From contig VBDA01000493.1 of NCBI GenBank assembly GCA_005883655.1, positions 1 through 6,454 on the forward strand: a DNA stretch of 6,454 nucleotides, in the 5' to 3' direction. Source of the DNA: Betaproteobacteria bacterium. Its GTDB lineage: Bacteria > Pseudomonadota > Gammaproteobacteria > Burkholderiales > Casimicrobiaceae. The position numbers were made by a program, and so were the translations under genes. Shown here one piece after another: positions 4,828 to 6,454 of the stretch; positions within the stretch are counted from its first letter, which is position 1; every line of letters starts with the position of its first letter. Under the pieces are notes generated by a model, which searched no databases, was not told where the DNA came from, and saw only the letters and a list, made by a program, of their open reading frames with translations.

Positions 4828-6454
4828 TCACATGATCTTGAGCGAAATCATCCACTCGGAGCCCGCGCGCCGGCTGCCCTGGTAGCCGACCGCATAGCCC
4901 ACCGACAGTGTCATGTCATACCAGTGGAGGACGCTGAACCGGAGGTCAGCCTGGGTGCCGACGCTTGCGTAGTTCTTACGCAGCGCGGAACGTCCCGGGT
5001 CCGTCCACAGCCCCGCGGCGAATACCGCGGGTCGCAACCAGTTCAGGTAGAAGCCCGGCGTACCAAGTGACTCGAACACCACCGGTGGCAAGTTCCATTC
5101 CACCATCTCGCGCACGAAACTGAGCGCGCTGACTTCGTCGATCTTGAATCCCGGCAACGAGGAATAGTCGCGATACCGCTTCACGGTCCCGTCGTCGACA
5201 TAGTTGTTACCGAAACTGCCGAAATACCACGCTCGCGATGCCGGCGGCGCTTCGCATCCATACGGACGAGTGCGCGAGCGGGAGCGCGAAACCCAGGTCC
5301 AAGCCACCGCGAAGCTGCGGGATGTCCTGCCCGCTTACGTGGTTCTCGTCGAACTCCAGGATCCAGGTCAGCCCCTTCTCCTCGTCGACCGCGCCGAGCG
5401 AGCGCCGCACATCGGTGTAGCGCAGCCCGACTTTCCCGGTCGCCAGCCGAGTGAAGGTGGTCTGGACATTCTGGGCGTTCGGCAGCGTGTCGATCTTGTC
5501 GTAGTACTCAAGATCAAAGGTCAGGTCGAGCTTGCGTGGCTCGTCATAGATCAGCAGCCAGTCGTATCCTCCTTTGGCGGCGTTGCCCTTGCGGCTGCGC
5601 TTGGTGGGGCCGAACAGGTCGTAGAAATCGGATCTGTTCCAGGACAGCTCGCCATGCCAGCCGAGGTAGCTGCCCGTCATATCCACGTGGCCGCGCTCGT
5701 TGCCGGGGAGCTTTTTCTCCGGCGTATAGGCCGCGGTGATTCCCACTTTCGCGAACCCGAGCGGATCTTCGATGTTGACGTGATAGCCGACCCCGGCGAA
5801 GCTCTTGTAGCCTTGCAGCACCGGGAAGGCGTTCGCAAGTCTGAGGTCACGCAGCGGTAGCCACGGACCGCTTCCGGTCATCAATTTCTGGTCGTCGACC
5901 GCACTCGGAGCCGCCACCTGCCACGTCGTGACCACGGGATATTTCGCGGCGACCTCCGTGCCCAGGAACGTGATGGCGCTGACGTCCTCGATCGGGCGCG
6001 GGTCGATCGTTGCCGGAACGAAACCCTCGGCTGTGTAGGCGAGCACCAATAGCCGCCCGTCAGCGAGCGGCACCGGGCGGAAGAAGCCGGATTCCGCGTT
6101 GGAAACCGCGACAACGTCGCCGGTAGCAACCTCGTAGCGAAAGATGTTGGACACGCCGGTGTAGTAACTGCTGCCGTACAGATAACGGCCGTCCCGGGAA
6201 AACACGAAGCTCTCGGGCACGGACTGCCCGAAGCGAAACTCGCTCAGCGGCTTCGCGTCTCCGGCGACGAGTTTATCGAGATCCCATACGCGCAGGAATT
6301 GGTCGCCATTGTCCTCGCTCATCGATGCCGATAGCAGGCGCCCGTCGGGCGAGATGTCGAGATCGGATGGCACGAATTCATACGGAAACGCGTGAACTTG
6401 GTACCACTCGGTGTAAGGGTACGGAACGCGCACTAGCGTCGCCAGCCCATTCGC
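4828..6454 (-). pseudogene. Beta-propeller plus beta-barrel envelope protein, frameshifted (N-terminus outside window)
   Basis: This gene enters from the right edge, with the frame open at 6454, and is read in two frames. The first (6454 to ~5234, stop 5207) shows TolB/PD40-like propeller repeats such as SPDGRLLSASMSEDNGDQF and FSRDGRYLYGSSYYTG. It then gives alternating polar/hydrophobic strands typical of an outer-membrane barrel (GVGYHVNIEDPLGFAKVGIT, GYDWLLIYDEPRKLDLTFDL). The barrel continues without loss of character in the second frame (~5232 to 4828), with AWYFGSFGNNYVDDG through to WMISLKIM. One surplus base near 5231-5237 (or two missing) explains the switch. Together ~541 residues are visible. 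I infer a large periplasm-facing propeller attached to an outer-membrane barrel; its function is unknown. The stretch resembles long proteobacterial proteins I recall with NRSDFYDLFGPTKRSRKG, but I cannot name the family. The PrsW gene follows 18 bases downstream. The GTG at 6433 is internal, not a start. Confidence 0.75.

Noticed and set aside
5204..5860. Plus-strand 218-aa open frame opposite the barrel gene
   Set aside because: It is a shadow of the minus-strand coding sequence. The sense product has propeller and barrel features, while this one has none.

Overview
The window reads as a GC-rich Gram-negative chromosome segment, most likely from a pseudomonadotal (beta- or gammaproteobacterial) lineage. 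The support is a lipobox lipoprotein, Sec- and Tat-type signal peptides, an apparent outer-membrane beta-barrel, and an FtsX-type permease paired with an AttH-like secreted protein. I cannot name the genus. No rRNA, tRNA, CRISPR array, transposase or phage gene was seen.

Layout: the left third (1-2313) is on the + strand. It holds the C-terminal half of an FtsX/MacB-type ABC permease, cut by the left edge, followed 28 bases later by an AttH/CrtC-like lipocalin-fold protein. This is a recognised operon pairing (Att-type ABC exporter plus exported lipocalin-like protein). A strong Shine-Dalgarno and an 11-codon micro-ORF sit in the junction, and the micro-ORF stop overlaps the attH-like start as ATGA. 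A symmetric A-tract/GC-stem/T-tract hairpin at 2355-2381 ends this operon and probably also the convergent minus-strand transcription.

Everything from 2404 to the right edge is on the - strand. Read in transcription order (right to left) it holds four units. First is a large beta-propeller plus beta-barrel envelope protein (4828 to beyond 6454), cut by the right edge and split by a +1 frameshift near 5234. Next, 18 bases downstream, is a PrsW-family intramembrane metalloprotease (3796-4809). Then come two small envelope proteins of unknown function: a 67-aa Tyr/Gly/Arg-repeat lipoprotein (3445-3648) and a 190-aa secreted protein with two copies of a two-cysteine module and a Gly/Ser/Asn-rich tail (2817-3389). 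Last is a small exported EF-hand protein (2404-2683), also broken by a +1 frameshift.

Working model (inference): two systems meet head to head at the shared terminator. One is an ABC exporter with its lipocalin-like partner. The other is a run of envelope genes in which the propeller/barrel protein and the membrane protease are probably co-expressed. The main cautions are the two frameshifts, each an apparent extra base. They could be real gene decay or consensus errors and should be checked against reads before anything is built on them. I found no convincing wholly new system. The least explained material is the cluster of small secreted proteins and the attH micro-ORF junction.
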